Source: Ciona intestinalis (lineage: Eukaryota; Chordata; Ascidiacea; Phlebobranchia; Cionidae). Taken from it: a stretch of DNA of 64,000 bases. Positions 26,241 to 39,000 of this stretch are shown here, in pieces. How positions within the stretch are numbered: the stretch's first letter is position 1; every line of letters begins with the position of its first letter. The DNA lies in assembly GCF_000224145.3 (NCBI RefSeq), contig NW_004190338.2, positions 218,662 through 282,661 of the forward strand. The letters are read 5' to 3'. Below the pieces are notes generated by a model. It was not told the origin of the DNA, did not search any database, and saw only the letters and a list, made by a program, of their open reading frames with translations. A program made the position numbers and the translations under genes.

Positions 26241-26579
26241 ATTTTAAATTTTTGATTTCAGAATCGGTACCGCTGGGGTCTAGTTAGTACAGTGTCCAAA
26301 TTTTAGGTTGGTGGCACCAGTAGAAGGTATCGAAAATGGCCGCTAGAATATCTGTATTCTAGGATCACCTTGGTGTGTGATATAGGTTAGCAGTTTGCCT
26401 TTTCTACTATTACGTACATTAATTTAAATTTATCCTTGTTACTATGAAACTGAAAGTTGCTCCATATATTTATGAAACTATATACAGACCATTTTCTGAT
26501 TATTAACTAACTTTAAAACTGCACTGGTAGCCAAAAGACTGGTCTATAAATAGCCCACCAAAATCAAATGTTCGTAAGA

Positions 26580-26657
26580 GTGTCTGATCAGAATGCAAGG
26601 TTTTCATTTCAGATTAAAATCAGAGAGATTCCACGCATAAAACATCATTTCAGACAC
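26580..26657 (-). ncRNA. C/D box snoRNA in RPS15A first intron
   Basis: Minus strand: terminal stem GTGTCTGA/TCAGACAC, C box ATGATGT, D' CTGA, C' ATGAAAA, D CTGA, 78 nt. Paralogue of the snoRNA at 23554-23630 with an identical D' guide. It lies in the intron between the proposed TOP exon and the first coding exon. Confidence 0.8.
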
Positions 26658-26995
26658 CAAACTTTCGATGTGCGACTTTGCTAATTGCTAACATAGTTTT
26701 TTTTTTATTTAAATATTCTAATTAAACTGCCTATGTCATGTTATGGACAAGAATAAACTATTTGTTAACTTTGTGAAACAGAGCCAGACCTTTCTAATCG
26801 AATTTCAATAGAATAGTAGCAATTGAGAATTCGACATGTCGCTTTGTTTTAGATTAAACTACTTACCCAAATGACATAACTTTCAGTTTATACTGACTTT
26901 TGAACATCACATACTTCCTTACCTTGCTCTATAATCTAAATATTAACTGATATCTTCATAATCTTGATCAAAACGGATGAAAACAGCCAACTCAC

Positions 26996-27013
26996 CTTAC
27001 CAGTTCGAAAAAG
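26996..27013 (-). promoter_or_regulatory. RPS15A: Proposed RPS15A 5'-TOP exon and transcription start
   Basis: Minus strand CTTTTTCGAACTGGTAAG directly followed by the donor GTGAGT. A start at the C with a pyrimidine run is the 5'-TOP signature of ribosomal protein mRNAs, giving growth-dependent translational control. The exon would be 18 nt and would join to the acceptor at 25241-25242. Inferred from sequence only. Confidence 0.55.
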
Positions 27014-27514
27014 AACCAGACGTGATCCAAATCAACTACACGTTGGGCACGCCATCTAGTGTTAGCTTTGCAAACATTTGGGGTGGCTTGAAACTACGAA
27101 TATTTACACTCGTCTTATTTGCTAAGCAAAACAATAATGTACTTTTTTGTGTTCTTATATAACAAGTAAATTATAAATTTGAAAAGATTTAATCAATCAA
27201 TTTGATTTTATATGCAAAAATGCGTGAGAGCACGCTGTTTTTGCATTCCGATGGCCCTGCTTGTGGAGCTAGGGTTTCTTCAACGCAGGTTTAGTTGTAA
27301 TGAACAAGCGACTGAAACGTCAATAACATGATTAATCTTCTCTGCCTAATGATTCTGTACAGATGTATTGACGATATAGTTCTGTGGGGAAAGATGGGAC
27401 ATTGTTAGCATCTCAATCCCCTATTATAGATATAGCGTCGCGCATCTGAATAAAGGCATTATAGTCCAGTCAGCTGATGGCGATAAGCAGCCAGCCAAAA
27501 AGTGTAATGAAATG

Positions 27515-27704
27515 GTAGGGTGGGGTAAGATAGGACACCTTTTCATTCTATTTTCTCGTTCCGTTTAGTAGTAAACAAAGCACATTAAAAGAATTATAAA
27601 ACTGTATCCTCATGACTCCTATACACCATTGTTAATTGTTTAAAATACGATCAGAACATTAGGATATTATGTGCTAAAGGTGTCCCATCTTTCCCCACCC
27701 TACT
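27515..27704. mobile_element. MITE, well-preserved copy
   Basis: Ends GTAGGGTGGGGTAAGATAGG and CCCATCTTTCCCCACCCTAC; interior ATTATGTGCTAAAGGTGTCC is the family hallmark. Confidence 0.8.
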
Positions 27705-28310
27705 ATGTTATTTAGTTCACAGTTTTAGGCACACAGAAGCTCAACATCTTTTCTCTAAGAGTATGTTTGGTATGTAGATAGACATAGCCAATACACGCTA
27801 TAGTGTTCTGTGCACGGACCAGTTGACTACAATAAATGTGCAATAAACCGGAACGCGTTATTGGATAAATGAAAAGAAATTCGAGGAGAACAGGCAGCCT
27901 GCAGGTTTTGAATTGCATAGCGGCATTGTATTTTGGAATCATTTTGCATTGCACGCTGCGTTGTACGGCGCCTTTACACGGCAGGTTTGTTGAAAGATGA
28001 AACAAAACCAATAATGACGATGCACGGTATACTGGTCGCCTTGGCAACATGTCCTAATATTTACCGATGCTCCCTAAAAGTAAATTTTCGCTCGCATTGT
28101 TCAGGTTTGTAAACAATTTTCGCCAAAGATCCTCAGTAGAACCAAAAATAATATTTTACAGTTTTCTTTGCAGTTTTCTGTAAATATTGATTTAAAAAAT
28201 AACAAAAGTGGTCGCACCTTGTAATCGATTTAAGCCAAAAGGGATAGTAAAGCAGAAACAGATGTAAAATAATGGAATGTCCACATTATGTTGTTCTAGA
28301 GTATAAGAGG

Positions 28311-28499
28311 ATGCTGGGGGAAGATGGGACACCTTTACATTCTATTTTCTCGTCCTACGTGTTAGTAAACAAAGAACATTCAAAGAAATATAAAACTGTA
28401 TCCTCACGACTCCCATAGACCGTTGTTAATTGTTTAAAACACGATCAGGATATTTGAATATTATGTGCTAAAGTTGTCCCATCTTTCCCCACCCTACTG
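28311..28499. mobile_element. MITE, well-preserved copy
   Basis: Left end CTGGGGGAAGATGGGACACC, right end ATCTTTCCCCACCCTACT. Confidence 0.8.
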
Positions 28500-28976
28500 T
28501 ATAACACATTGGCTCAAACATGTTCAATAAACTTGAAGATCCAAACAATAAATAGTACGGTATAGAAATAACTTAAAGCCCTGTTGTTAGATTATATGTC
28601 AAATTTTACATAAACATCGAGTTTAATAAATACGGTTATAAGTATTTAAAGCGTGATAATATGAAAAATCGGAATGACTTTACAAAAATGTAATTAATCT
28701 TTATTTGGATATAAAAGTACCGTGTACTTCGAAACGCACAAAATTAGTATCGTCTAGTCATGACAAGGACCAGGCTTGTCAAATTACAAGCTCCTTTCGG
28801 AGCTATTATCCGTTATATCTGTTATATATATAGTGAGCGCCACTACGGCGAAATAGGGATGATAAAAGTCATCACGCAAATCCTTAGCCGGTAACAGAAT
28901 CTGTATCATGATTGAAATTATCTTCAATGAGATATGTTTGATATTCGATACAAGTCACGCAAATAAAACTTAACAT

Positions 28977-29358
28977 ATAGGGTGGAAAAGACGGGACACC
29001 TTTAGCACATAATATCCAATTATCCTGATTGTGTTTTAAACAGATAACAACGGACCATGAGAGTCGTAAGGATAGGTATTTTTTAACCTTTGAATGTTCT
29101 TTATTTACTACCATATGGAACGAGAAAATAGATCGAAAAGGTGTCCCATCTACCCCCACTCTACTATATAGTATGATGGGTTAAGATGGGACAACTTTAG
29201 CTTCTAATACTAAAGCATTCTGATCGTGTTTTAAACAATAAATAACGATTCATAGGACTCGTGAGCAAATATGCGTTTAATTCTTTGAATGTTCTTTGTT
29301 TAACAGCAAATGGGATAAAAAATAGAAAGAAAAAATTGTCTTATATTTCCCAACCTAA
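28977..29358. mobile_element. Two neighbouring MITEs
   Basis: Copies at 28977-29164 (GGGTGGAAAAGACGGGACAC to CCCATCTACCCCCACTCTAC) and 29171-29358 (GATGGGTTAAGATGGGACAA, more decayed), in the same orientation, separated by a few bases of TATA-like sequence. Confidence 0.7.
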
Positions 29359-31881
29359 ACCATATGTTCACAATGGCAATATTTTCATCATTTAATATAT
29401 AGAGATTATTAGGAAGTTGTCGATTTGTCATTCCTGCTGCATTATAAATAAATTATACAACGTGTATGAGATGAATCAATGTATACGTACGGCTTCCTTT
29501 CGTTCTGGGTTATTGGTAGGTAAAATTTCTGCACAATCATGGCGCTACTCTTAATTGTTAATGTCCGAGCTGTGCGTCACTCGAGAGTCGTGACCAGCCA
29601 GCGTTTTAATATTAGCAGTTTAGCGTCGTTTCAGGACACACCTTACTATATACATAGCTGAGTTATAAAAATATTTTTCGCAAGGATAAATGCGTCGCAT
29701 GCGGAAGGCCGAGGGCTATTTTGTTGTAAAAGGGTTGCTATTATAGTGACAGAACGGTAGGGCTTTGGTGCTGCTTTCATGTGTCGGTTTAACGTTTGAA
29801 GGTACTTGGCATCACGATTCGTCAAAATATAAGGAACCCGCTAGGTCTAGGTGGATCACATTTATGGAAACCATCGGTGTATAATTGAGAGTCGGCTATG
29901 CAGAGCAGTGAAAGTAGCTGAGAAGAATATAAGTTTTTATTGGTCCAAAATGTTGGTATTGTGTTGTTGATATCGAAATTACCTTCCTCTGTAACAACAA
30001 ACTCATTATAATTATTTGTGACGTTAACGTGCTTAAGGAAAGAACAATATTTTGACTTCCTAAAGTTTATTTGAGATATAGTTTTCGGATTAGGCGTACG
30101 TCACTCGCAATGTGCGCTGTAGTATATATAGTTGTACATTATATATATATATATATATATACAAGCAGGTGCCAGCTAATGTGCGCAAAAATAATTTTCG
30201 TATTACGACAGTTTTCTCAAATAAACGAATGCAGATTGAGCTGCGTCGCGAAAGTTTCAAAAGTTGTAAAACATTCCTTTTTTGCTTCGGTTCATTTGGG
30301 TTTTCTGCCATTTGACCGAGAAGGAGAGTTCGTCCTATAATAACGAAGCGTAACCAGGAGCAAGTGCATAAAACGTGCGTTTTTTTAATAAAATTTAAGG
30401 TCCGTCGACGTCGCTTGTCTAAGGGTTATATAATCCATCGCAATGAAAGAACTGTAATTTAAATAAAACAGCTGTTTTACTTCCAGAACAAATGTAATAA
30501 TTCAGTTAGTAAAAGTAATAAGCTGTTTTCGTTCAAAGTAGCAAAAACGTGTTTTAAAAAAACACGCCCGTTCGTTTTTTTGTTTATGCTTTATTATGCA
30601 AAGCAACGCGGTACAGCGAACAGCTTTAAAATTCGCCCATCAATTGCTTATGTTACTCGGAATACTAGCTATCATTTTTTCAATGTTCTCAAATTATTTT
30701 CATCAATTTAATAGTACAATTCCGTTACCATATTTAAAGCGTGTGTTTCTGGCTATCATATTGTCAATATACTTGGGATGTATTGGTCAATAATACAATT
30801 ACGTTACCTTTCTATAGAAGAAATATGTAACGGCACATATGTACGTTTAATATAGACGCAGTCGTATAGCAAAGCCATAGACGCAGTCGTATATATAGAC
30901 GCAGTCGTATAGCAAAGCCATTTATTTCATTGCATTCGGTGACGCATAACCAGACTTGTACATATCCCCATATCACTGTTACACTGCATAATGTTTCTCC
31001 ACATTACTTGGAACTGAAACGTGAATAGGCGTGAGCTCATCGTTGATATCATTTGCATCAATGCGTATAAGACGAGACAGTGTGCTTGAAATACGCAAAC
31101 AATAAACAGATTATAGTGTGATATGACACGGGGGGTATAAGCTGTGATATAAACAGTTGAGCACCTATATCCTGTGTTTTATGGTTGTGTTTAAACAATT
31201 AACAACGTCTTTTTAGAGTCGCGAGTCTACGGTTATATTTCAGTGTAAATATATTTTTTTACCATCAATTGTGACAAGAAAATAAAATCGTGGACCATCT
31301 TACCCCACCCTAGAATATGATCCAAAGAAAATTTAGGGTAAATCAAAGCAGTAAGACGCGGATGGTATTCAGTTTTGTATTTTACGGACGAAAACGCTGT
31401 TTTACTACGACAGACATGTCGTAGTAAATAAATAATTTGTAGAGTGATTTGTTTAATGTTTTGTATACACTATCCAAATTGTTGCAAAATCTCGGCAACT
31501 CAATGCTCCCACGCTCTAAACAGTTACAATGCCGTTGACGCGAGATTAAACCGAATATGAGAAAAAGGCGCTTGGCAAAGCAAACTTATTGAGCTGCACG
31601 GTTTTAAATTCAATACCTTCGCGCTGGCGGCTCGACCACCAAGCAAGAGACTGCAGTTGCCCGCGTTGTTTTAATCAGAGCAAATGCGCATCTTGTGAGT
31701 GTTTACCAGTAGCTTTATAGTCAAGTACAGTTAATATAAATTTTTATTCGTAATTTCGATAAGTCGAGTAATCATGAGATTGCACGTTTGAGAGGAAATG
31801 AATAAGTTAATCAGATGTAATTAGTCAGACACCCTTTCCACGAAAGCCTCGTAGTGAAGCAACAACAATCTTGTTTTATTT

Positions 31882-31911
31882 CATGACGTATAAAAGAGCA
31901 GTTACGTCATG
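31882..31911 (+). promoter_or_regulatory. TATA box inside a CRE-like palindrome (possible promoter)
   Basis: CATGACGTA and TACGTCATG are exact inverted 9-mers enclosing TATAAAAG. An initiator-like TCAGTC lies about 30 bp downstream. It could drive an untranslated first exon of the copper-DOMON gene 1.2 kb downstream. No transcript evidence. Confidence 0.35.
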
Positions 31912-33085
31912 ACAGGCGTGTCAGTCGCGTAGTATCAGCCCACGGCAACTGTCGTGTTTAAACAGTAGGTGGAAAACGCAGTGGGGTTTGGACTATTGAG
32001 AGATTAATACATAAAATAGGTAGAATGTTACATAAAAAAACGCCACTTAGCTGGACAGCAACAGCCAAAAGCGCAGATTTCTTTTCTAAAAAGAAATACA
32101 CTTTTTGACCTAAGGCGCGGACGTTTTGCAGAAAGATTTACGATTTGTTTTAGTTGATCCAATGATCAGACGTTATGCAAAAAAAGCGTAACAGTTTGTT
32201 TTAGTTGGCTGTAAGATCCAATGCGACGCTGAACGTTTTTACTTCTCTGGTGAAATTCCAAATTGAATTGAAACGTTTTTTGAGGGATGCTAAGTGAGTG
32301 GCTGTGAAATTGCATTGTGTGTTCTATACATAGTAGGTTGGGGTAAGATGGTCCGTAGTTTCATTTTAATTTATCGTCCCATTAAGTAGTAAACAAAGAC
32401 TGTTTACTGTTTAGCGAATTGTATAACCATATCCTCACGACCGTAAAAGCGATATTGATTGTAATAAATCGGTTAGACAATGGGGTGTTATGCATAATAT
32501 CCCACAGTGCTACACAGCATACACATGGTATGCGGTTTAGTATATATATAGGTCAAATATGTGCAGCGAATTGAAAATGAATTTTCTCCTGACTCGACCT
32601 CACCCAGTAAACAGTATCCTAAGTTCATGCTTTTCATCCTATGGTATTAAACATATCAATTTAGTAGAATAACCCCCCTTCTGAGCATAGGACGTGCCAA
32701 TTAGTTGTCGTCGTAGCAGCGTAACTAGCTATTGAAAGCCAAGCAATTAAGCGTGATGTATAAGAATGTTTTATCAATTGATTCTAAAGTATCGACAAAA
32801 GAATTTTGATTTGTAGTTACAGTTTTTAAAATAGGAAGACTTTAATATGTTGTAGGCTATACGCAAAGTTATATTCAAATACGAATCCCGTTCATTTCAT
32901 GCATTGACAGTATATAGCCAGCGGCAGAAACCTATATTTACTGTAGTTTTATAATATGTACGTGGTGCGGCAATACGCAGACTAAACTATAAAGTGCAAA
33001 TGCGCTACGTACAAAACACGTTACGAGCAACAACTCTTTATGATTAGTTTACCCGTACCTTATCCATCCTGCACAGGGTTTTACA

Positions 33086-36000
33086 ATGTTAGGCACATAC
33101 TTGGTGTATACTGTCTTTGCGATTTTAGCTTCTATATCAGAAGCTCACGTGAGGTTAACCTTTCCCCCAGCAAGACGTTATGCATTGGATTTCCTGGACA
33201 ACGGGCGAACTAGAGGCCCTTGCGGGTTCCAACCGTACGCAGGTACAGTAATTTTTTCATAAACTTGTGCGTTTATGTAACCTATAACAAAACCTAACTT
33301 TGACGCCGTCGAGAATCCACCATTAATTTTATCAAAAACATTATAATTATATTTGTTGTTAAAATTAAGCCTTAAATCGTAAGGTAAAAAAAATTGGGTG
33401 TAGTAATGTAGTAGAACGATACAGTATTTAATGTAACTATAAATTTGAAATTAAGGATGTCTTAAATTATTAATGGCGCTCGCTTGCCCCACTGATTGGC
33501 CAAAGGCACACGATCACTGTAATTTGGGCAAGAATTATTGAAATTGGATAATTGTTTAAGAGATTATCTATAACGATATTAGGTTTCTTCTGTTGTAGGG
33601 TGGTCCAAGGTCATAAACTGTTGTAAACACGCTAATTATACAAGGCATTATGCACTGAGAGATTATGTGCAAACGTGGAGATCATGAATTTTTAAACACG
33701 TTCTACGTTACTATACAGATAATCGTTTTCCTTCAAAGCTGAAAAAATAATGGTCAGCGAATGGACTCTTGGAGCTCGAAACTTCTTTGTTGTGCCGCTT
33801 TGGTGATAGTAGTTATTTTTTCAGTATTTTAACTGCTTCGGTATCGTTTCAGGGGCACCAAGAACTACACTGATAGAGGGCACGAAATTAAGAGTGACAT
33901 GGCACCTCGCGTACTCACACAGGGTAAGCGCATGATGTTATATGTAAGAGGTATCACAACGGAGTAAACTGTAAAGTGTACACATCGATCAGATTAAACG
34001 GGTTCTCCCATTAATATCGTAGATAAATAGTCACATCAAAGTAATGCTATATACATCGTTCATCGAACATACTTTTGCAACAAAACTGCAACTTTCTCTT
34101 TCAGGGCGGCGCACAAATTCAGATTATAAAAGAGAATCCCTTCGTCGTTGTGACCAGTCTTACGGGCGGAGCGTTCTTGTTTCAAAATGATTCAACGTAA
34201 GTTAATATCGTAACCTTTTAATCTCAACGTCTTAACCTTTTTACGTTGTACATAACCAGAATTACAGCTAAATTTGCTTTATTTTGTTTATTTTTTACAG
34301 TCGCCAATATGCTGACGTCGTTTTGCCGGTGAATTACACTTGCGACTCGTGCGCTATTCGTTTGTTCCGACAAGCTTCTGAGTGGGGTGGTGCATACCGA
34401 TTTTGGAGTTGCAGTGACGTAACCATTTTACGTCATCCAAATGCGTCATCGGCAGTTTGTGCAGCCACTCCAACGGCTGCACCAATCGGTAATGGAACCG
34501 GTGGAGTGATTGGAGAACCAGAACCAACAGCCCAACCAAGACCAACTGGAGAACCAGAACCGACAGCCGAACCAAGACCAACTGGAGAACCAGAACCTGA
34601 ACCAACTGGAGAACCAGAGCCAACAGGAGAACCAGAACCAACTGGAGAACCAGAGCCTGAGCCACAGCCCAATGGTGGTGGGCAAACTGCTACTATGAAC
34701 CTGTGTCAACCAGCGGAACCACTTCTATATAATCAATGTTATGTTGGAAAATGCTTGAACAACGGCACCTGCGATCCAGTCACTGGGTTATGCAGCTGTG
34801 TGAAACTTTTCTCTGGTGATCGTTGTGAAAATAAAGGTATTTCTTCATAATTGTATTCTTTGTATCAGAACTTTAGATTTAACTTTTTTATTGTTTTGTT
34901 CTTCACAGATCAATGTTGGGTGGATAGTGATTGTGGACGTGGAAGATGCATAGACACCAGGAGCACAACTTATCCTAAACTTATGTGTTACTGTGAAGCT
35001 GGGTGGCATGGAGAGAGTTGCGATACAAGTGAATATGAATATTATTGCACTAGTTTAAGTGGGCAAAGTAGTTTGCTCATTTGCCTCTTATGGAAGGTCC
35101 AAATTCAGTTGTCACTCATCTGTTTAAAATAAGAAAATCGCCAAAATATTTACCCATAAAGTTAAAGTGTGGTAATTAATAAACGGGAAAAATGTGTGTG
35201 GAATAGAACACTTATGGTATAACAACTGTCATTGGCCTGACAGTCGATAAATAAAATGCATTCATTCAGTGTTTTTAAAATCATAATTTGGTTTCAGTTA
35301 TAAACTGGTACTCAGGTTTCCACCCCTTGTAATATTTCCCAGGCTCTGATATCGTTGTTCAGCAAAACTATTCGAGCAACCCTGATTACTGGACAAGAGA
35401 GCTCAGTCCTGGGAACATCTACGTTCACTGGAGACTTGTGAGAAATAACACAGAAATTGAGATTGCTGTTCGTGCTAAAACTCTCAGTTGGGTGGGCATT
35501 GGTTGGAGGCCAAGAGGTTTAACAACTAGATGCAAGAGTTTCCCATACAGCGGTTCTAGGCCTACTTTGGACCGAGCTTATATGGATATTGTGACAGCTT
35601 TAAAGAGCCAACCAATTGTGGCCGTAAGTTCATAAGATGTTATACTGTGGCATGATTGTACTTTAAATGTATGTGTTATTTCAGAAAAATGCAACATTGG
35701 ATCCAGAAATTGAAATTGAGAACTCGTTGCAAAGTAATATTGTAACTAGATGTTCCCCTGGTACTGGCACAGGTACACAACCAACTGGTCAACCGGAACC
35801 AGAACCGACAGGAGAACCAGAACCAAGACCAACTGGTGAACCAGAACCAACAGGAGAACCAGAACCAAGACCAACTGGTGAACCAGAACCAACAGGAGAA
35901 CCAGAACCAGAACCAACAGGAGAACCAGAACCAGAACCAACTGGTGAACCAGAACCAACAGGAGAACCAGAACCAACTGGCGAACCAGAACCAACTGGCG

Positions 36001-39000
36001 AACCAGAACCAACTGGTGAACCAGAACCAAGACCAACTGGAGAACCAGAGCCTGAACCAACTGGAGAGCCAGAACCAACTGGAGAACCAGAACCTGGTGC
36101 AACCCAACCACCAGGATCACCACTGACTCATCCGATGGACTGTATTGATGTTGTAATTGGGTCAGTTAAAGGTAAAACCACTAAACATTAAATATTCTGT
36201 GTTTCCTGTCATTGCACAACCCAAACATACCACTACAATATGTTGAATGAAAATGTAACTTGTTTTATCGTCGCATGGCAAGGCAACAACAGTTGTTAAA
36301 ACATGGGTGTTCCAATTTTCAGGTAACCTTCACAGGGTGCAAGATATGTACACAAGAGATCGTTCCACACCTCGTGCAGATGCCTTCTATGGTGGAAGTG
36401 ATGATATTACTGGTTCTGCTGGTTCCCAAGTAGATGGTTTCACCACAATTGTGTTCCGAAAGAAAACTAGAGGTTAATAAAAGCTTCTTACAGTGTTTTT
36501 ATTGAGTAATTGGGCTTGCGAAGTTAGATAAATAAACATTCTTTGCTTAAATTTACTCTTGTTTGGATAGTTGCGAAAACATGAGTGGGGGTAAAATAAT
36601 TTACCAAAACAAATATTATGTGTTGTTTTACAGCGATACTGCAATGTGACCACAGCATAGTAGATGCTCCAATGCAAGTTGTTTGGGCAATTGGACAAGG
36701 TCTTGATTCGTATGGTCACCGTCCAGGCTCTGGCCTTGAAGCTTGTACAGCAAGTGACTTCAAGTCAGTTTAACTTTTGCTGTCCTAGTATATTTTAGTA
36801 ACAATCACACAAAAAGTGCTCCAAAAATATTTTACCTAAAACACAAAAATTGCTCAAAATTTATTTATTAGAAACCCAAATTTACATTATACATGTGGCC
36901 CTAAGAAAAAGTCTAAAAATTAAAAAATACCTGATACCTGAATTTAATAAACAATAAATCATTTTTAGTCTTCCATGTCTCCTACCACACTACCTATGTA
37001 TTATTTAAATACCTTTGTTCTATTTGTTGAAAGGTTTTATCGTCATGACGAAATTAAGTACCATGGCACTAATCGCTTACAGCGGGGTTCCAGTACAATG
37101 AACTTCTATGGTGAGAACTTTAATTGATAACTTAATTATAAAGTTTCTTTTAAACACCTGAACTCGTCTGAAAGCCGTATTTTTAGCGATTTATTACACC
37201 TCATTTGCTTTTTTTCTGTTCTTATTAAAATATGTGGTGACATAATTAAAATGCAGTTACAGTTATGGTCAAACAGTAATGTGGTAAATGCAATATACTT
37301 TTGCACTGATTGTTTGTATAGATACATACATTAAGCAAGGTAGAAGAACCCAGTTTAGGTTTTCAAACTGTGGTGCTAAAGCATCAGTTTTCACCCCCCA
37401 TTTAGAAATTTAGATCATGTCTCTCAGGCAGCACAAACGTTAAGCTTATATTAAGCCTACAACAATGTTTTATTTATTTGGTGCTTCTGTCTATGTTGTA
37501 TCCAACCCATATTATCGAAACTTGTTTATAGCCTACCTACACTGCTTTCAATATCAGATTCCTGTTTTCAGCACCATCCACTGTATTTTCATGCATAGCT
37601 CTACCTTGTCTGGTTCATTTTTATTAACAGCAATTGATTAACACTAAACTATTAAAAAACCCTTTAAATATAAAAGCTACATTGAAAATTCACTATCATT
37701 TCAGAAAACCCTACACCCCCAACTAACAGTCCTGCACCTGGTGTATGTTCCACTTTATCTGGTGAATACAAATTACCAAGATCATGCGACTCATCTGCTG
37801 CTAATTTCAACTGCGAGTATTTCCTTTCATGGACTCTTGACTCTTCAACCAACGCCATTCAATTCACCCTAAAAGTGAGATGAACATATTTTAAAATGTT
37901 AAATCGGCTTTTATATTTTTTACACGTCAAAATTGTCATGTTATGCCAGTTCAGTTTTTTGACACATATTGGAGTAGAAGTATACACCTATTTTGGTTTA
38001 AAAAATGTTGGAGTACAAAATTACAAAAATCCTTTTGACATGATAGTCTTTTAAATTATAGAGTCAAAATTTCAAATTGTCACATTTATATTTTTTGTTT
38101 TAACAGTCCAGACAAGCAAATACAAGATGGATCGCACTTGGTATTAGCTCAGACAAAAGGATGGCAAACACAGACGTCATCAGTGCTTATATTAATAGCC
38201 AAGGCACTGCTGTGGTTCAAGATAGGTATGTCATACGTGTGCCTGATATTACCGTATCTATTAATATGTAAATATATTTGCATGTTAGTGTATATATACA
38301 TGTATCTGATGTAAATCTGTAAGCTGATTTGATTTGGGCCATAAACATAAACAAATGGCAATGAGTTTGTTTTAATTATATCCTGAAATCAAATAAAGTC
38401 AATTATTTCTTATTAATAACTTATGTCTCATTTCTCATTTACAATGAAAAATAATCATTAAATATTTAGTTGCACTGTCATGCCTTGGTCTGTTACTTTA
38501 TCAATCTCCATATGACTTCTTCGGTTAGTAATTGTGATTCCAAAATTCCAAAGTTTAAATAAGCGTTATTCATGTGTGGGTTTGTTGCTATAGTATCACA
38601 GTGTGGGAGTATGGGCTATAACGTCACATTGTTTTATTAGTTGTGTTTAGATCACCATATATGCAGTTAGTCGTTTATTTATGGGGATGATAGTCATGTT
38701 TCATTTGAACCAACGTTTAAGGTTGTAGGTTCATTGAAGTGGTACTTATTACGTGGCAAGTGGTACTTGTCACAACTTGAGAGCCATGTTTCAGCTTAAT
38801 GATGTAATTCCAAGTGAAATATCCTCTCACTGCTTCTTAACCTTACAAACACTTGAACTAAGCCACAATAAGTGTGAGCAGATCTAATATAAAGTCTTGG
38901 ATTACAGCCAGGCCAATTATTCCCACGGAATAACACACTTTAACCAACAGTTGCTACAACAAACATTACTAGTTTAAACTACTTTAAAAGTACCTTCCCA

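Larger units (their letters stand above)
27014..33085. other. 6 kb intergenic region rich in MITEs
   Basis: Divergent spacer between RPS15A (minus) and the copper-DOMON gene (plus). Contains MITEs at 27515-27704, 28311-28499, 28977-29164, 29171-29358, 31128-31313 and 32331-32500, an (AT)n run at 30140-30165, a short tandem repeat at 30855-30925 (AGACGCAGTCGTATAGCAAA) and a TATA-containing palindrome at 31882-31911. No coding exon was recognised. Confidence 0.65.

Noticed and set aside
30840-30925. Short direct repeats of AGACGCAGTCGTATAGCAAA as a possible CRISPR array
   Set aside because: Only a few irregular copies with no uniform spacers, in animal DNA; simple tandem duplication.
34354-34709. 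Antisense and shifted frames rich in Gly-Ser, Trp-Phe or Val-Leu repeats
   Set aside because: Shadows of the EPEPTG minisatellite; any frame through the 18 bp unit stays open. The same applies to 35676-36126.
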